From the NCBI RefSeq assembly GCF_023223525.1, contig NZ_JALPRX010000076.1:29421-93420 (forward strand): a stretch of 64,000 bases of DNA. Direction: 5' to 3'. Shown here piece after piece: positions 9,067-19,421 of the stretch; position 1 is the stretch's first letter; each line of letters opens with the position of its first letter. This DNA comes from Roseomonas acroporae. GTDB lineage: Bacteria > Pseudomonadota > Alphaproteobacteria > Acetobacterales > Acetobacteraceae. Below the pieces are notes generated by a model. The model saw only the letters and a list, made by a program, of their open reading frames with translations, did not search any database and had not been told where the DNA came from. Both the position numbers and the translations under genes were made by a program.

Positions 9067-9342
9067 ATGCGCGATCCGACATGGCTGGCCATCCCGGGGC
9101 GGGCCATCCTGGCGCTGCTCGCGCTGCTGCCGGCGGGCTGCGTCAGCCCGGCGCAGCAGGCGGCGATGGACCGCGGCCGCTGCGCCGGTTTCGGCTTCGC
9201 CGAGGGCAGCGACGCCTTCGCCGGCTGCATGATGAACCTCTCCCAGCAGCGCGACGCCGAGGAGGCGGCGGACGACCGCGCCTTCATGCAGCGCCAGGCG
9301 ATCGAGAACCAGGCACGCCAGGACCGCGCCAACCGCCGCTGA
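9067..9342 (+). CDS. Small lipoprotein, function unknown
   Basis: 91 residues from ATG 9067, preceded by a GGAGG-like site in 'gggaggcgaaggcgaa'. A signal peptide ends in the lipobox LPAGC (Cys25). The mature part is short, acidic and helical, with two Cys (CAGFGF and GCMMNL) and Q-rich repeats near the end. The pattern RGRCAGFGF...AFAGCMMNLSQQR recurs in small alphaproteobacterial lipoproteins of unknown function. Probably anchored in the inner or outer membrane. No operon partner is evident. Confidence 0.8.
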   Translation: MRDPTWLAIPGRAILALLALLPAGCVSPAQQAAMDRGRCAGFGFAEGSDAFAGCMMNLSQQRDAEEAADDRAFMQRQAIENQARQDRANRR

Positions 9343-9581
9343 CCGGGGCGCCCCCGGGGCCGCGGACCAGGGGACGCCGGCCAGGGGCCTCGACGAGGCA
9401 ACGGCCGCCGGACGCCCGCCAGGAACCTCGCCGGCATCACGGTCAGGGAACGCGAACACGGGCGCGGCGCGGCCGGCAGGCCCGGCCGCGTTTCTCCAGC
9501 CGCCCGTAAGCTCGCGGCCCCATGCTGCCCGCCCGGCGAACCGGCGGGCCCGTCGGGCCGGAAAGCGCGGGAGCACGCATC

Positions 9582-10376
9582 ATGCCCAAGGCCGAGGCAC
9601 TCGCCCTGGTCAGCGATTTCGCCGCCGCGACCGGCAGGAGCGCCTGGCCGAAGCTCGACCGCGCGAAGCTGGCCGCCGGCCTGACCGAGCGGATCGACGA
9701 TCCCAACAGGATCCACCAGCGCCAGACCCCGCTCTGCGGCCCCTGCACCCTGTTCCGCGCCGTGGCGATCACCGATCCCGAAGCCTATGCCCGCGCGGCG
9801 ATCGACCTGTTCAACAACGGCAGCGCCACGATCGGCAAGCTGAAGCTCAGGCCGGGCAGCGAGCTGCTCGCCTCCGCCCCCGGCGGCAACACCGACACGG
9901 CGGACTGGATCACCCTCGCCACGCTGCGCGACACCGACAACTGGTTCCTCTCCCCAGCCGGCCTGCTGGGCGGCAACGTCGCCGGCATCACCCGCCCCGG
10001 CACGCTGAAATCCTGGCTGCGCGACGTCGGCTTCGGCCAGATCAGGGACGAGACCTACCTGGCCGTCGCCAGCAAGCCGATCCCCACCGCGCTCGCCGCC
10101 GGGATCGGCACGGCGGGCACGCTGCACGTCGCCGGCTGGTTCGTCGCCCTGTTCATCGATTCCGAGATGATCGAGAGCAACAGCGACGCCACCGCCCTGA
10201 TCCCGAACCACTGGGTGACGCTGACCTCCCCGATCGTCGACAAGGGGGTCGTCTCCTACGACGGGCCGATCAGCCTGACGGTCTATTCCTGGGGCAAGGG
10301 CGCCATGCCCGTGCTCTGCCAGACCAAGCGCAGCTTCATGGACAAGTACTTCGGCTACGTGGCGTTCAGGCGGTAG
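9582..10376 (+). CDS. Putative papain-like Cys/His hydrolase, unknown role
   Basis: 264 residues from ATG 9582, chosen because GGGAG lies about 8 nt upstream; ATG 9522 is an alternative. I do not recognise a named family. A candidate catalytic Cys is in QTPLCGPCTLF (Cys52, with Cys55 nearby). A candidate His is His210 in PNHWVTLTS, followed by SLTVYSWG, an arrangement seen in papain-fold peptidases and amidases. There is no signal peptide. The middle has little else recognisable. It could be an effector toxin, a deamidase or a peptidase. A gene for a DUF4157 protein lies 50 kb away, but no secretion-system genes are near. Catalysis is inferred from motifs only. Confidence 0.6.
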   Translation: MPKAEALALVSDFAAATGRSAWPKLDRAKLAAGLTERIDDPNRIHQRQTPLCGPCTLFRAVAITDPEAYARAAIDLFNNGSATIGKLKLRPGSELLASAPGGNTDTADWITLATLRDTDNWFLSPAGLLGGNVAGITRPGTLKSWLRDVGFGQIRDETYLAVASKPIPTALAAGIGTAGTLHVAGWFVALFIDSEMIESNSDATALIPNHWVTLTSPIVDKGVVSYDGPISLTVYSWGKGAMPVLCQTKRSFMDKYFGYVAFRR

Positions 10377-10526
10377 GGCGCCGCCGGCCGCTCCGACAGG
10401 GTCGGGCGGCGACCGCCCGCGCCGCGCGAGGCACCGGAAACCTGTCTCGTACGCACGACGGATGAACCTGACCTCTGTCCGCCCCCGGCGCCGCGGTCGA
10501 CGGGTCGGTCAATCCCGCCCTGCGCA

Positions 10527-10991
10527 TCAGCGCGGGAAAAGCCGCGGATCGAGGGCGACCGGCGTCTCCGGCCCGACGGCGATCCTGACCGCATCGGGAT
10601 GCTCCGGGTTCACGACGGCGTTCGTGTCGCGGCCGCCCGTCACCACCGAAGGGACGATCAGCAGCGCCGACCTGCCTTCCTCCAGCCAGGCCCTGCCGAA
10701 CGCCTGTGCCACCGACGTGTCGAGCGGGTCATCCCAGCCGGGATGGGCGGCCGGATCGAACGCCTCGCGCGAGACGTCGTCCGGCACCTCCGCCTCGACG
10801 CACCGCGCGGCGCTCGGCGGCGTCAGCCGGTTGGCGTGGACGAGCACCTCGACGAGGCACACGGCGAAGCTCGTGCCCGTGTAGATGGCCGCCAGCCCCG
10901 GCGGGTTCCAACGCTGGCCGAAGCGGCGCGCCCCTTCCCCCGACCAGATCGGATGGGTCCCGGTGACCACCCGCCAGAGACGGAGCGGCAC
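10527..10991 (-). CDS. RES-domain toxin
   Basis: 154 residues from GTG 10991, four bases after the antitoxin stop, with a GAGG site overlapping that stop. The RES-domain pattern is present: LWRVV near the start, RFGQRWNPPG, AIYTGTSFAVCLVEVLVH, and a late Ser in the segment before the conserved ending. Family members deplete cellular NAD+ and act as type II toxins paired with Xre/ParS/MbcA-type antitoxins. The tight coupling to the upstream gene, whose C-terminus is such a toxin-binding domain, supports the role. Confidence 0.9.
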   Translation of the reverse strand: MPLRLWRVVTGTHPIWSGEGARRFGQRWNPPGLAAIYTGTSFAVCLVEVLVHANRLTPPSAARCVEAEVPDDVSREAFDPAAHPGWDDPLDTSVAQAFGRAWLEEGRSALLIVPSVVTGGRDTNAVVNPEHPDAVRIAVGPETPVALDPRLFPR

Positions 10992-10995
10992 CGCC

Positions 10996-11625
10996 TCAGA
11001 GCGCCAGGCCGTATTCGAGCGCGTTCAGGACCTGCTCGGTGCGGCGGGTGCCGAGATCGGTCCTGGCGGCGTCGATCGGGCTGCGCCCATCCAGCAGGGA
11101 ATGCGGCGTCGTCATGAACTGCCGCGCCTCCTCGTCGCTGCCGAGGGCCCGGCGCGCATGGACGAAGAGGCGGGCGACCCGCTCCGTCCGCTCGCTCTCC
11201 TGCGACGAGAGCTGCCGCTCCCGGCGCAGGAGGGTGGTCTTCGGCACGACGCCCCATTCCAGGGCGGCGATCTTCGCCTTGTCCTCGCCCGCCAGCTTCT
11301 CGGCGACATGGCGAAGTGCGGAGCGCGGCAGGCCCACCTCCACCGCCTTCTCGATCAGGGCGGGCGAGGGGGGGCGGAAACGCTCCTTTTCCAGCGTTCT
11401 CCGGAACGGCCCGATGCGCACCCCCCCGTCCCCGTCGCCGATCTCGACCACGAGGACGGAGCCGTCGTCGACCTTGATCCGGAACCTCTCGCTGTCGCCG
11501 CCGGCGTTCGACCGCGCCCCCCTCGCCGGCCCGTCCTGCGCGGGAGCGGCTTCCTGCGTCAGGCTGCGGACGAAGGCGATTCCCATCGCCTCCGCGATCG
11601 CCTGCGCATCGTAACCTGCCGGCAT
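10996..11625 (-). CDS. Xre/MbcA/ParS-like antitoxin of the RES toxin
   Basis: 209 residues. I choose ATG 11625 because GAGGAGG lies just upstream; a longer frame reaches 11817 but crosses the probable promoter. The last 60 residues (LGSDEEARQFMTTPHSLLDGRSPIDAA...TEQVLNALEYGLAL) are the Xre/MbcA/ParS toxin-binding domain, formerly DUF2384. The first ~130 residues contain a charged segment and a helical region, probably DNA-binding, but no textbook HTH is obvious. It probably autoregulates the pair from the AT-rich intergenic region beyond 11625. The long N-terminal part is larger than usual for this family. Confidence 0.85.
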   Translation of the reverse strand: MPAGYDAQAIAEAMGIAFVRSLTQEAAPAQDGPARGARSNAGGDSERFRIKVDDGSVLVVEIGDGDGGVRIGPFRRTLEKERFRPPSPALIEKAVEVGLPRSALRHVAEKLAGEDKAKIAALEWGVVPKTTLLRRERQLSSQESERTERVARLFVHARRALGSDEEARQFMTTPHSLLDGRSPIDAARTDLGTRRTEQVLNALEYGLAL

Positions 11626-11815
11626 CCGACCCTCCTCGGCCATATGGACCAATCTGGCGGTCCACCCGGTCCGGGGCAAGGCCGCGCCAGGCCCGTTCGT
11701 GCCCGTCGGCGCGCTCACGGGCGCGCCGACGGGGCATCGGCGGCGCGGCAGGATACTTCTTGCCTGGCAACAACATGATTGATATGTGTATAAATTCCTA
11801 TTGCGGGTCGCCCCC
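11626..11815. promoter_or_regulatory. Divergent intergenic region of antitoxin and HTH gene
   Basis: 190 bp between divergent genes. Its last 60 bp are unusually AT-rich, with TGTATAAAT at 11787-11795, an extended -10-like motif pointing toward the + strand gene. Probably holds both promoters and the antitoxin operator. No clear -35 box at good spacing was found. Confidence 0.5.
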
Positions 11816-12544
11816 ATGCGCCACCACCCCTCCCGCTACACCCCGCGCCGCCCCTGGCAGCCGCTCTCCGACGCCGAGTGGTCCGCCTTCTCCCCCTACC
11901 TCCACACCACCCCGGACCCGGTCGGCGCCGCCCTCGCCGACCTCCCCCTCGCCCCCCTCCCCCTCGCCCCGGCGGACCCGCCCGCGCCCCGCCGCCCCTC
12001 TGGTCGCCCCTCTGGCCGCCCCTCTGGCCGCCCCTCTGGCCGCCCCCCTGGTCGCCCGCTCGCCGCCCCCCGCCACCGCCTCGACGCCATCCTCCGCCAC
12101 GCCACCTCGGGACAGCCCTGGCACGCCCTGCCGGCCGAGTACGGCAAGCCGGACACCGTCTCCCGCCACTTCCGCCGCCTCGCCCGCGCCGGCCTGTTCC
12201 ACCGCCTGCTGCCCGTCCTCGCGGACCCGCGCGCCTGCCCGCCGGCGCTGGCCGGCATCGCCCACTGGCTGCTGCGCGCCGCCCGCCTCGCCGTGCGCCT
12301 GCTCCCCGTCTCCTTCATCGCGCTCATCCGCCGCCTCGGCCTGCTCACGGCGCTGCCCGGCCCGCCCTGGATGCTGCCCGATCCGGATTTGTCCGAAACC
12401 CTCCAGAACGCCGTCCGCACCCTCATGGACCACCACCGCGACAACCCGCTCGCCGCCCCGCGCGGCCTGTTCGGCCTGCTCGGGAAACTCCTCGCCACCG
12501 CCGGCGGCCGCCGCCACGTCCCCCGCTGCCTCCACCCCGCCTGA
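11816..12544 (+). CDS. Transposase-derived (IS5/DUF4096-type) HTH protein
   Basis: 242 residues from ATG 11816; an in-frame GTG 11786 would add ten. The first third resembles the N-terminus of IS5-family transposases: [14 protein letters not shown], a Gly-Arg-Pro segment, [22 protein letters not shown] and [19 protein letters not shown]. The usual spacer before RHRLDAIL has been replaced by five RPSG-type repeats. No DDE catalytic core follows; the C-terminal half is an alanine/leucine-rich helical region ending in basic residues. So this is not a working transposase. It may be a decayed insertion sequence or a domesticated DNA-binding protein. Confidence 0.7.
   Translation: MRHHPSRYTPRRPWQPLSDAEWSAFSPYLHTTPDPVGAALADLPLAPLPLAPADPPAPRRPSGRPSGRPSGRPSGRPPGRPLAAPRHRLDAILRHATSGQPWHALPAEYGKPDTVSRHFRRLARAGLFHRLLPVLADPRACPPALAGIAHWLLRAARLAVRLLPVSFIALIRRLGLLTALPGPPWMLPDPDLSETLQNAVRTLMDHHRDNPLAAPRGLFGLLGKLLATAGGRRHVPRCLHPA
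11993..12052 (+). repeat. 12-nt tandem repeat, five units
   Basis: Five consecutive units of cgcccctctggc (with small changes) encode an RPSG repeat in frame inside the HTH gene. Unit length is a multiple of three, so unit gain or loss keeps the frame. Confidence 0.9.
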
Positions 12545-12645
12545 TGCCGACCTCCGCCGCGCTGCCGCACCCACCCCGACCCTGGCCCCAGCCATGCCCA
12601 TCGGCCCCCTTGCGCGGCGCCCTTGCGCTCGCCAAACCTCCCGGC

Positions 12646-14937
<2,292 letters not shown>

Positions 14938-14951
14938 GGGGTGCCTGACCC

Positions 14952-15182
14952 ATGCCGATGCCGGCCGACGAGATCGAGGCCAAGATCAAGGCCGCCCTGC
15001 CCGATGCCGAGGTCCGCATCACCGACCTCGCCGGCGACGGCGACCACTACGCCGCGACGGTGGTGTCCGAGGCGTTCCGCGGCAAGTCCCGCGTGCAGCA
15101 GCACCAGATCGTCTACGCTGCCCTCGGTGGCCGAATGGGCGGCGAGCTGCACGCCCTGGCCCTGACCACCTCCGCTCCCTGA
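14952..15182 (+). CDS. bolA: BolA family protein
   Basis: 76 residues from ATG 14952 (a second ATG at 14958 is possible), 14 nt after purL. The BolA core is visible: [43 protein letters not shown] and a closing [10 protein letters not shown], with the conserved His residues used for Fe-S binding with glutaredoxin. BolA proteins partner monothiol glutaredoxins in [2Fe-2S] sensing or transfer. The next gene encodes exactly such a glutaredoxin, 22 nt downstream. Confidence 0.95.
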   Translation: MPMPADEIEAKIKAALPDAEVRITDLAGDGDHYAATVVSEAFRGKSRVQQHQIVYAALGGRMGGELHALALTTSAP

Positions 15183-15204
15183 GTCCCCCAGGAGACCGCG
15201 CCCG

Positions 15205-15540
15205 ATGACCGACCCCGTCTTCCAGCAGATCCAGACCGAGATCGACAGCAACCCGGTGGTGCTGTTCATGAAGGGCACGCCGTCCTTCCCGCAATGCGGC
15301 TTCTCGGCGCGGGTGGTGCAGATCCTCCAGCACGTCGGCGTGCCCTTCAAGGGCGTCAACGTCCTCGAGGACATGGCGATCCGCGAGGGCATCAAGGCCT
15401 TCGCCAACTGGCCGACCATCCCGCAGCTCTACGTGAAGGGCGAGTTCGTCGGCGGCTGCGACATCGTCACCGAGATGTTCCAGGACGGCGAGCTGCAGAC
15501 CCTCCTGGCCGACAAGGGCATCGCCACCGCCGCCGCCTGA
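15205..15540 (+). CDS. grxD: Monothiol glutaredoxin (Grx4/GrxD type)
   Basis: 111 residues from ATG 15205 with AGGAG upstream. The monothiol active site CGFS begins at Cys31, after [10 protein letters not shown], and the glutathione-binding [17 protein letters not shown] segment follows. These proteins bind a [2Fe-2S] cluster with glutathione and pass it to targets, often as a heterodimer with BolA, encoded just upstream. Cytosolic. The full-length protein shows nothing unusual. Confidence 0.97.
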   Translation: MTDPVFQQIQTEIDSNPVVLFMKGTPSFPQCGFSARVVQILQHVGVPFKGVNVLEDMAIREGIKAFANWPTIPQLYVKGEFVGGCDIVTEMFQDGELQTLLADKGIATAAA

Positions 15541-15726
15541 GCGGCGCCCGCAGATGCCGGCAGGCTCGACCGACTGCTGTCTTCTGGCCCGTCGGCGATA
15601 CGCTCTCTTGAGCAGGATCGGATAGGCTGAAAAACACCTTTGAGTGAAGCCGCCGATACCCGTTCAGTCTGAAAGCGAAGCGGATATAGAAATGGATTGC
15701 TAACGAAAAAGCGGCGCCGGGGCTTC

Positions 15727-17316
15727 ATGGAATCATCCTTTGCCTTCAGCACCTCCGCCTTGCCGGCCTATCACCCCGGGCTGCTGCTGGTACGCATGCG
15801 GCCGGCCGAGGAGGTGCCGTTCGTCCCGGCAGGGGTGATGTCTGGCTGGATCCCGATGGCCGTGGCGCCCGGCGCTCCGCTGCGGACGGAATCTGCTGCG
15901 GTCCTCGGTGCCGTGCCGCCGCCGGAAGCGGCGCAGACCCAGGGTCTCGCCGCGCTCTCCTATTTCGAACGCGCGGGGATGGTGAAGCGCGTGACACCCC
16001 TTGCCCGTCCTGCGGCAGGGCTGGAACTGGAGGTGGGGCAAGGCTTGGCGCGGGAGTTGGCCATGGCTGCCGCCATGGCATCCGAGCCGCGCCTTGCCGC
16101 GACCGCGTTGCTGGCCACGTCCGTTCCCGGCGCCTCAAGCACGGGAACGGGCAACCTCGGCGGAGTCAGCATCGTCGAACTGGAACGCGAGGAGGATGGC
16201 ACGCAGTTGCGCCTGGCGCTGGCGGCTGACCCTCATGTGGCGTCGGTTTCCAGGGTTCCCGTCCGTTATCTCGCGGCGCGCCGGGCTGCGAAGGCCGCCA
16301 CGGGGGCGGCAGGGCCGGTTGGCGCCGGGATTGCGGCGATACCACCGGTCGGTCCGGAACTCTGGAATCTCAACAAGATCCGATGGAGCCAGGCGCGTCA
16401 GCAAGCCGCCTTCAAAGAGGCCGATTCCATCAAGGTTGCCGTGCTCGATACCGGCGTGGATGAGAACCATCCCGACCTGAGCGGCAGGATATCCGGCTAC
16501 GTGCATGCCCATCCTGATCTGCCGGGAGCCAGCAGTCCGCGCGACATAGTGGGCCACGGCACCCATGTGTCGGGAACCATCGCGGCGAACATAAACAACA
16601 TGCTCGGCATTAACGGGCTGTGCAACTGCAAGCTGTATGTGTGGAAGATATTCTCGGACGTGCCCACCTATGTGGCCGGGCTGGGCTGGCTCTACCTGGT
16701 GAATCCGGTGATGTACCTGCGTGCCCTGGATGACTGCCACAGGCTCGGCATGGATGTCATCAACCTCAGTATCGGTGGCAGGGGACAACCCAGCGCCGAG
16801 GAACAGGAGGCCTTCGACGCCCTGCTCGGCAGGAACAGCATCGTCGTCGCGGCGATGGGCAATGAGCGTCAGTCCGGCAGTCCGACCTCCTACCCGGCGG
16901 CGGTGTCCGGGGTGATAGCGGTCGGTGCCACGGGATTGGACGACCGTGTGGCGCTCTTCTCGAATGCCGGCAGCCACATCTGCGTCTCGGCGCCGGGAAC
17001 GGCGATCTGGTCAACGCTGCCGGGACTTCCCGGGCAGACCGGCTTCCAGGCCGTGATCGGCCCCGACGGCAAGCCGAAGCAGGGCAAGCCTGTGCGCCGC
17101 GAGATCAACTACGACGCCTGGAACGGCACCTCGATGGCCACGCCCCATGTGACGGGCTCGGTGGCGCTGCTGTTGGCCAAGCACGGCCCCATGACTCCGG
17201 CACAGGTGCGGCAGGCTCTCGCACAAAGCGTCGACAAGGTGCTGGATATGGGAGGCAATACCTGGCACCCCGATTTCGGCTTCGGCCGTTTGAACCTCGA
17301 TGCGCTGCTGCGTTAA
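15727..17316 (+). CDS. Subtilisin-like (S8) serine protease without signal peptide
   Basis: 529 residues from ATG 15727; an in-frame TTG 15697 would add ten. The catalytic triad is complete: Asp241 (VAVLDTGVD), His277 (GHGTHVSGT), Ser469 (NGTSMATPHV), with oxyanion-hole Asn379 (AAMGNE). The first ~200 residues are not a signal peptide. They begin HPGLLLVRMRP and end GVSIVELER...LAADPHVASVSRVPVRYL, resembling an I9-type inhibitory propeptide interrupted by a ~110-residue Ala-rich insert. Codon use is less GC-extreme than in neighbours and the upstream region is AT-richer, hinting at transfer. A small I9-like gene follows 58 nt downstream. Substrate and location are unknown. Confidence 0.93.
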   Translation: MESSFAFSTSALPAYHPGLLLVRMRPAEEVPFVPAGVMSGWIPMAVAPGAPLRTESAAVLGAVPPPEAAQTQGLAALSYFERAGMVKRVTPLARPAAGLELEVGQGLARELAMAAAMASEPRLAATALLATSVPGASSTGTGNLGGVSIVELEREEDGTQLRLALAADPHVASVSRVPVRYLAARRAAKAATGAAGPVGAGIAAIPPVGPELWNLNKIRWSQARQQAAFKEADSIKVAVLDTGVDENHPDLSGRISGYVHAHPDLPGASSPRDIVGHGTHVSGTIAANINNMLGINGLCNCKLYVWKIFSDVPTYVAGLGWLYLVNPVMYLRALDDCHRLGMDVINLSIGGRGQPSAEEQEAFDALLGRNSIVVAAMGNERQSGSPTSYPAAVSGVIAVGATGLDDRVALFSNAGSHICVSAPGTAIWSTLPGLPGQTGFQAVIGPDGKPKQGKPVRREINYDAWNGTSMATPHVTGSVALLLAKHGPMTPAQVRQALAQSVDKVLDMGGNTWHPDFGFGRLNLDALLR

Positions 17317-17374
17317 CGCTGGACCTGCAACAGGGCGGGGCCAATACTTGGCCATCGCTGAGAGGTCGACACCC

Positions 17375-17632
17375 ATGAATACGATTCTTTTCACATTCCG
17401 CGAGGGCACGGGGGACGACCGCCGGGATGGTATCCTGGAGCAACTGCGCCAAGCCGTTGGCATCAAGGCTGCCGGGCAGGTCAGGCCGAATGCAAGCCTT
17501 CCCCGGCTGCGCCGGCTCGCCTATGCCGAAGCGGCCGGCGAGGATGCCATCACGCAGGCCAGCCGGCTGCTGAAGAATCTCCCCGAAATCGAATCGGTCG
17601 AACTGCCGCCGGCGCGCGGGATCGCGGCCTGA
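17375..17632 (+). CDS. Small I9-propeptide-like partner of the S8 protease
   Basis: 85 residues from ATG 17375, with GAGAGG about 10 nt upstream. I do not know a named family. The predicted order strand (NTILFTFREG), helix (DDRRDGILEQLRQAVG), strand, strand (RLAYAEAA), helix (GEDAITQASRLLKNLP), strand (IESVELPPA) is the beta-alpha-beta-beta-alpha-beta fold of I9 subtilisin propeptides. The ending NLPEIESVELPP resembles the propeptide segment that enters the protease cleft. There is no catalytic motif or signal peptide. Encoded just after an S8 protease, it could be a trans-acting inhibitor or folding chaperone. This is fold-level inference. Confidence 0.7.
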   Translation: MNTILFTFREGTGDDRRDGILEQLRQAVGIKAAGQVRPNASLPRLRRLAYAEAAGEDAITQASRLLKNLPEIESVELPPARGIAA

Positions 17633-17663
17633 GACGGCACCGCCGCCCAGGCGCCGCCTATCC

Positions 17664-18515
17664 TCAATGCACTAGCGCCATCTCCGGGATGGCCTCGCTC
17701 GCCCGCCAGAACCGTTCCAGCGCCTCGGCATGCGCGGCCCGCGCGGCGGCGTCCGCCTCGGCCACCGGGCGCGGCTCCATCGCGAAGTGCCCGTAGCGGT
17801 CCTCGCCGCGTACCAGCGAGGCGGAGAGCCGCGTCTCGCCGATGTGGCGCACCCGCGTCGGGATGTAGGAGATGCCGATGCCGATGCGGTCCTCCGTGGA
17901 CCGGTTCGGCCGCGAGGCGTGCAGCACCATGGTGTGGTGCAGCGAGAACTGCCCCGGCGCCAGCGGCATCGGCACCGCCACCGCCTCGTCCACCGCCTCG
18001 GCCACGCTCTGCCCGCGCGAGAGCATGATGTTCGGGTCCTTGCGGTCCCGGTGCGCCCGCTGCCCGCCGAGATGCGAGCCCGGCACCACCTCGACGCAGC
18101 CGGATTCCAGGCTGCTCGGGCTCAGCGCCACCCAGGCGGTGACGTGCTCGTAGGGGGCGAGGCCGAAATAGGTGCCGTCCTGGTGCCAGGGCACGATGCC
18201 GGCGCTGCCGGCCTTCTTCCACCAGATGGTGTTGTGGAAGACCAGGATGTCGGGGCCGATCACGGATTCCACCGCGTCCAGGATCGCCGGGTGCCGCACC
18301 AGCTCGGCCGCCCAGGGAAACAGCAGGTAGGACTTCACCCGCGTCGAGGGCTGCCGGATGCCGGCGCCCGAGACCGGCCGCTCGCCCTCGGCGCAGCAGC
18401 GTTCGAGGTCGGCGCGGTAGCGTGCCGCCTCGGCCGGGGTGAAGGCGTCGAGCGGGAAGACCATCCCGTCGCGCCCGTAGGTCTCGATCTGCGCCTCGCT
18501 CAGCCCACCCGGCAT
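17664..18515 (-). CDS. Phytanoyl-CoA dioxygenase family (PhyH) oxygenase
   Basis: 283 residues from ATG 18515, preceded by GGGAGAGG; the frame also runs on upstream to 18557. The non-haem iron ligands are visible: His111 and Asp113 in WHQDGTYF, and His199 in VLHASRPNRS, with Arg210 as likely 2-oxoglutarate ligand. Fe(II)/2-oxoglutarate enzymes of this family hydroxylate small molecules or lipids; the substrate cannot be told. It lies 58 nt downstream of the nth homologue on the same strand, so they may be co-transcribed. Cytosolic. Confidence 0.9.
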   Translation of the reverse strand: MPGGLSEAQIETYGRDGMVFPLDAFTPAEAARYRADLERCCAEGERPVSGAGIRQPSTRVKSYLLFPWAAELVRHPAILDAVESVIGPDILVFHNTIWWKKAGSAGIVPWHQDGTYFGLAPYEHVTAWVALSPSSLESGCVEVVPGSHLGGQRAHRDRKDPNIMLSRGQSVAEAVDEAVAVPMPLAPGQFSLHHTMVLHASRPNRSTEDRIGIGISYIPTRVRHIGETRLSASLVRGEDRYGHFAMEPRPVAEADAAARAAHAEALERFWRASEAIPEMALVH

Positions 18516-18573
18516 GCCGCCTCTCCCATCGCTGTCGGCAGGGGCAGAGCAAACCACGTGCCGTCTGCCGTTC

Positions 18574-19287
18574 CTAGCGATGCGTGGTGACGCCCACCTG
18601 CCGGCACATGGAGAGCAGCACGCAGGACGAGCATTTCGGGCTGATTCCCTGGCAGACGAACTTGCCGAAGGGCATCAGCCGCTCGTTCAGCTCGATCCAG
18701 TAGCGCTCCGGCAGCACGCGCAGCAGGGCCGCCATGGTGCGCTCCGGCGTCGGCGCCGAGACGTAGCCCCAGCGGTTGACGACGCGATGGACGTGGATGT
18801 CCACGGCGATGGCGGGCCTGCCGAACGCCACGCCCAGCGTCAGCGCCGCGATCTTGGGGCCGACGCCGCGGAAGGCGGTCAGCCCCTCCATCGTGTCCGG
18901 CACCATGCCGCCATGCTCCGTGACGATGCGGCGGGAGAGGGCGAGGATGTCGCGCGCCTTGGGCTCGGGGAAGGTGGCGGGCTGCAGCAGGCGGACGAGC
19001 TCGGCCTCGTCCAGCGCCGCCATCGCCTCGGGCGTGCGCGCCACGGCGAACAGGCGCAGGCAGACCGGGGTGGTGGTCTCGTCGCGGGTGCGGGCGGAGA
19101 TCAGGCTGGCGACGAGCTGCTCGAAAGGCGTGCCGTAGCCGCGGTCGCGCAGCTCGAACATCGCCGCCTTCGGCAGCCCGGCCAGGGCGCGGCGCAGGCG
19201 GCGGAACGCCTCGTCGATGTCGAAGGGCTCCTTGGCGCCGGCCGGGGCGGCGGGGGGCACGGCGGAGTGGACGGGGCTGGGCGGCAT
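18574..19287 (-). CDS. nth: Endonuclease III-like DNA glycosylase
   Basis: 237 residues from 19287. The helix-hairpin-helix is at LTAFRGVGPKIAALTLG with the catalytic Lys145, followed by the catalytic Asp163 in VDIHVHRV. The C-terminal [4Fe-4S] ligands are Cys212, Cys219, Cys222 and Cys228 (C-x6-C-x2-C-x5-C). Base excision repair enzyme that removes oxidised pyrimidines and nicks the abasic site. Compared with classic Nth the segment SAQ-T-D is ISARTRDETT, a variant that may alter specificity. The first 20 residues are a poorly conserved Pro/Ala leader, so a later start is possible. Confidence 0.93.
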   Translation of the reverse strand: MPPSPVHSAVPPAAPAGAKEPFDIDEAFRRLRRALAGLPKAAMFELRDRGYGTPFEQLVASLISARTRDETTTPVCLRLFAVARTPEAMAALDEAELVRLLQPATFPEPKARDILALSRRIVTEHGGMVPDTMEGLTAFRGVGPKIAALTLGVAFGRPAIAVDIHVHRVVNRWGYVSAPTPERTMAALLRVLPERYWIELNERLMPFGKFVCQGISPKCSSCVLLSMCRQVGVTTHR

Positions 19288-19421
19288 CGTACCGACCGCA
19301 ACGCGCGAGGCGAGGCGGAAGTGGCATGACGGCGGCCGGCCGGGACCGCCTGCCCGCGAGGAGGGATCCGGCCGGGTGGTTCGCCCCGCGCCTCGTGCGG
19401 AACGGCCTCGCGGGCCGGGGC

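Noticed and set aside
11993..12052. Tandem repeats as a CRISPR array
   Set aside because: Units are 12 nt, adjacent without spacers, and lie inside a coding frame.
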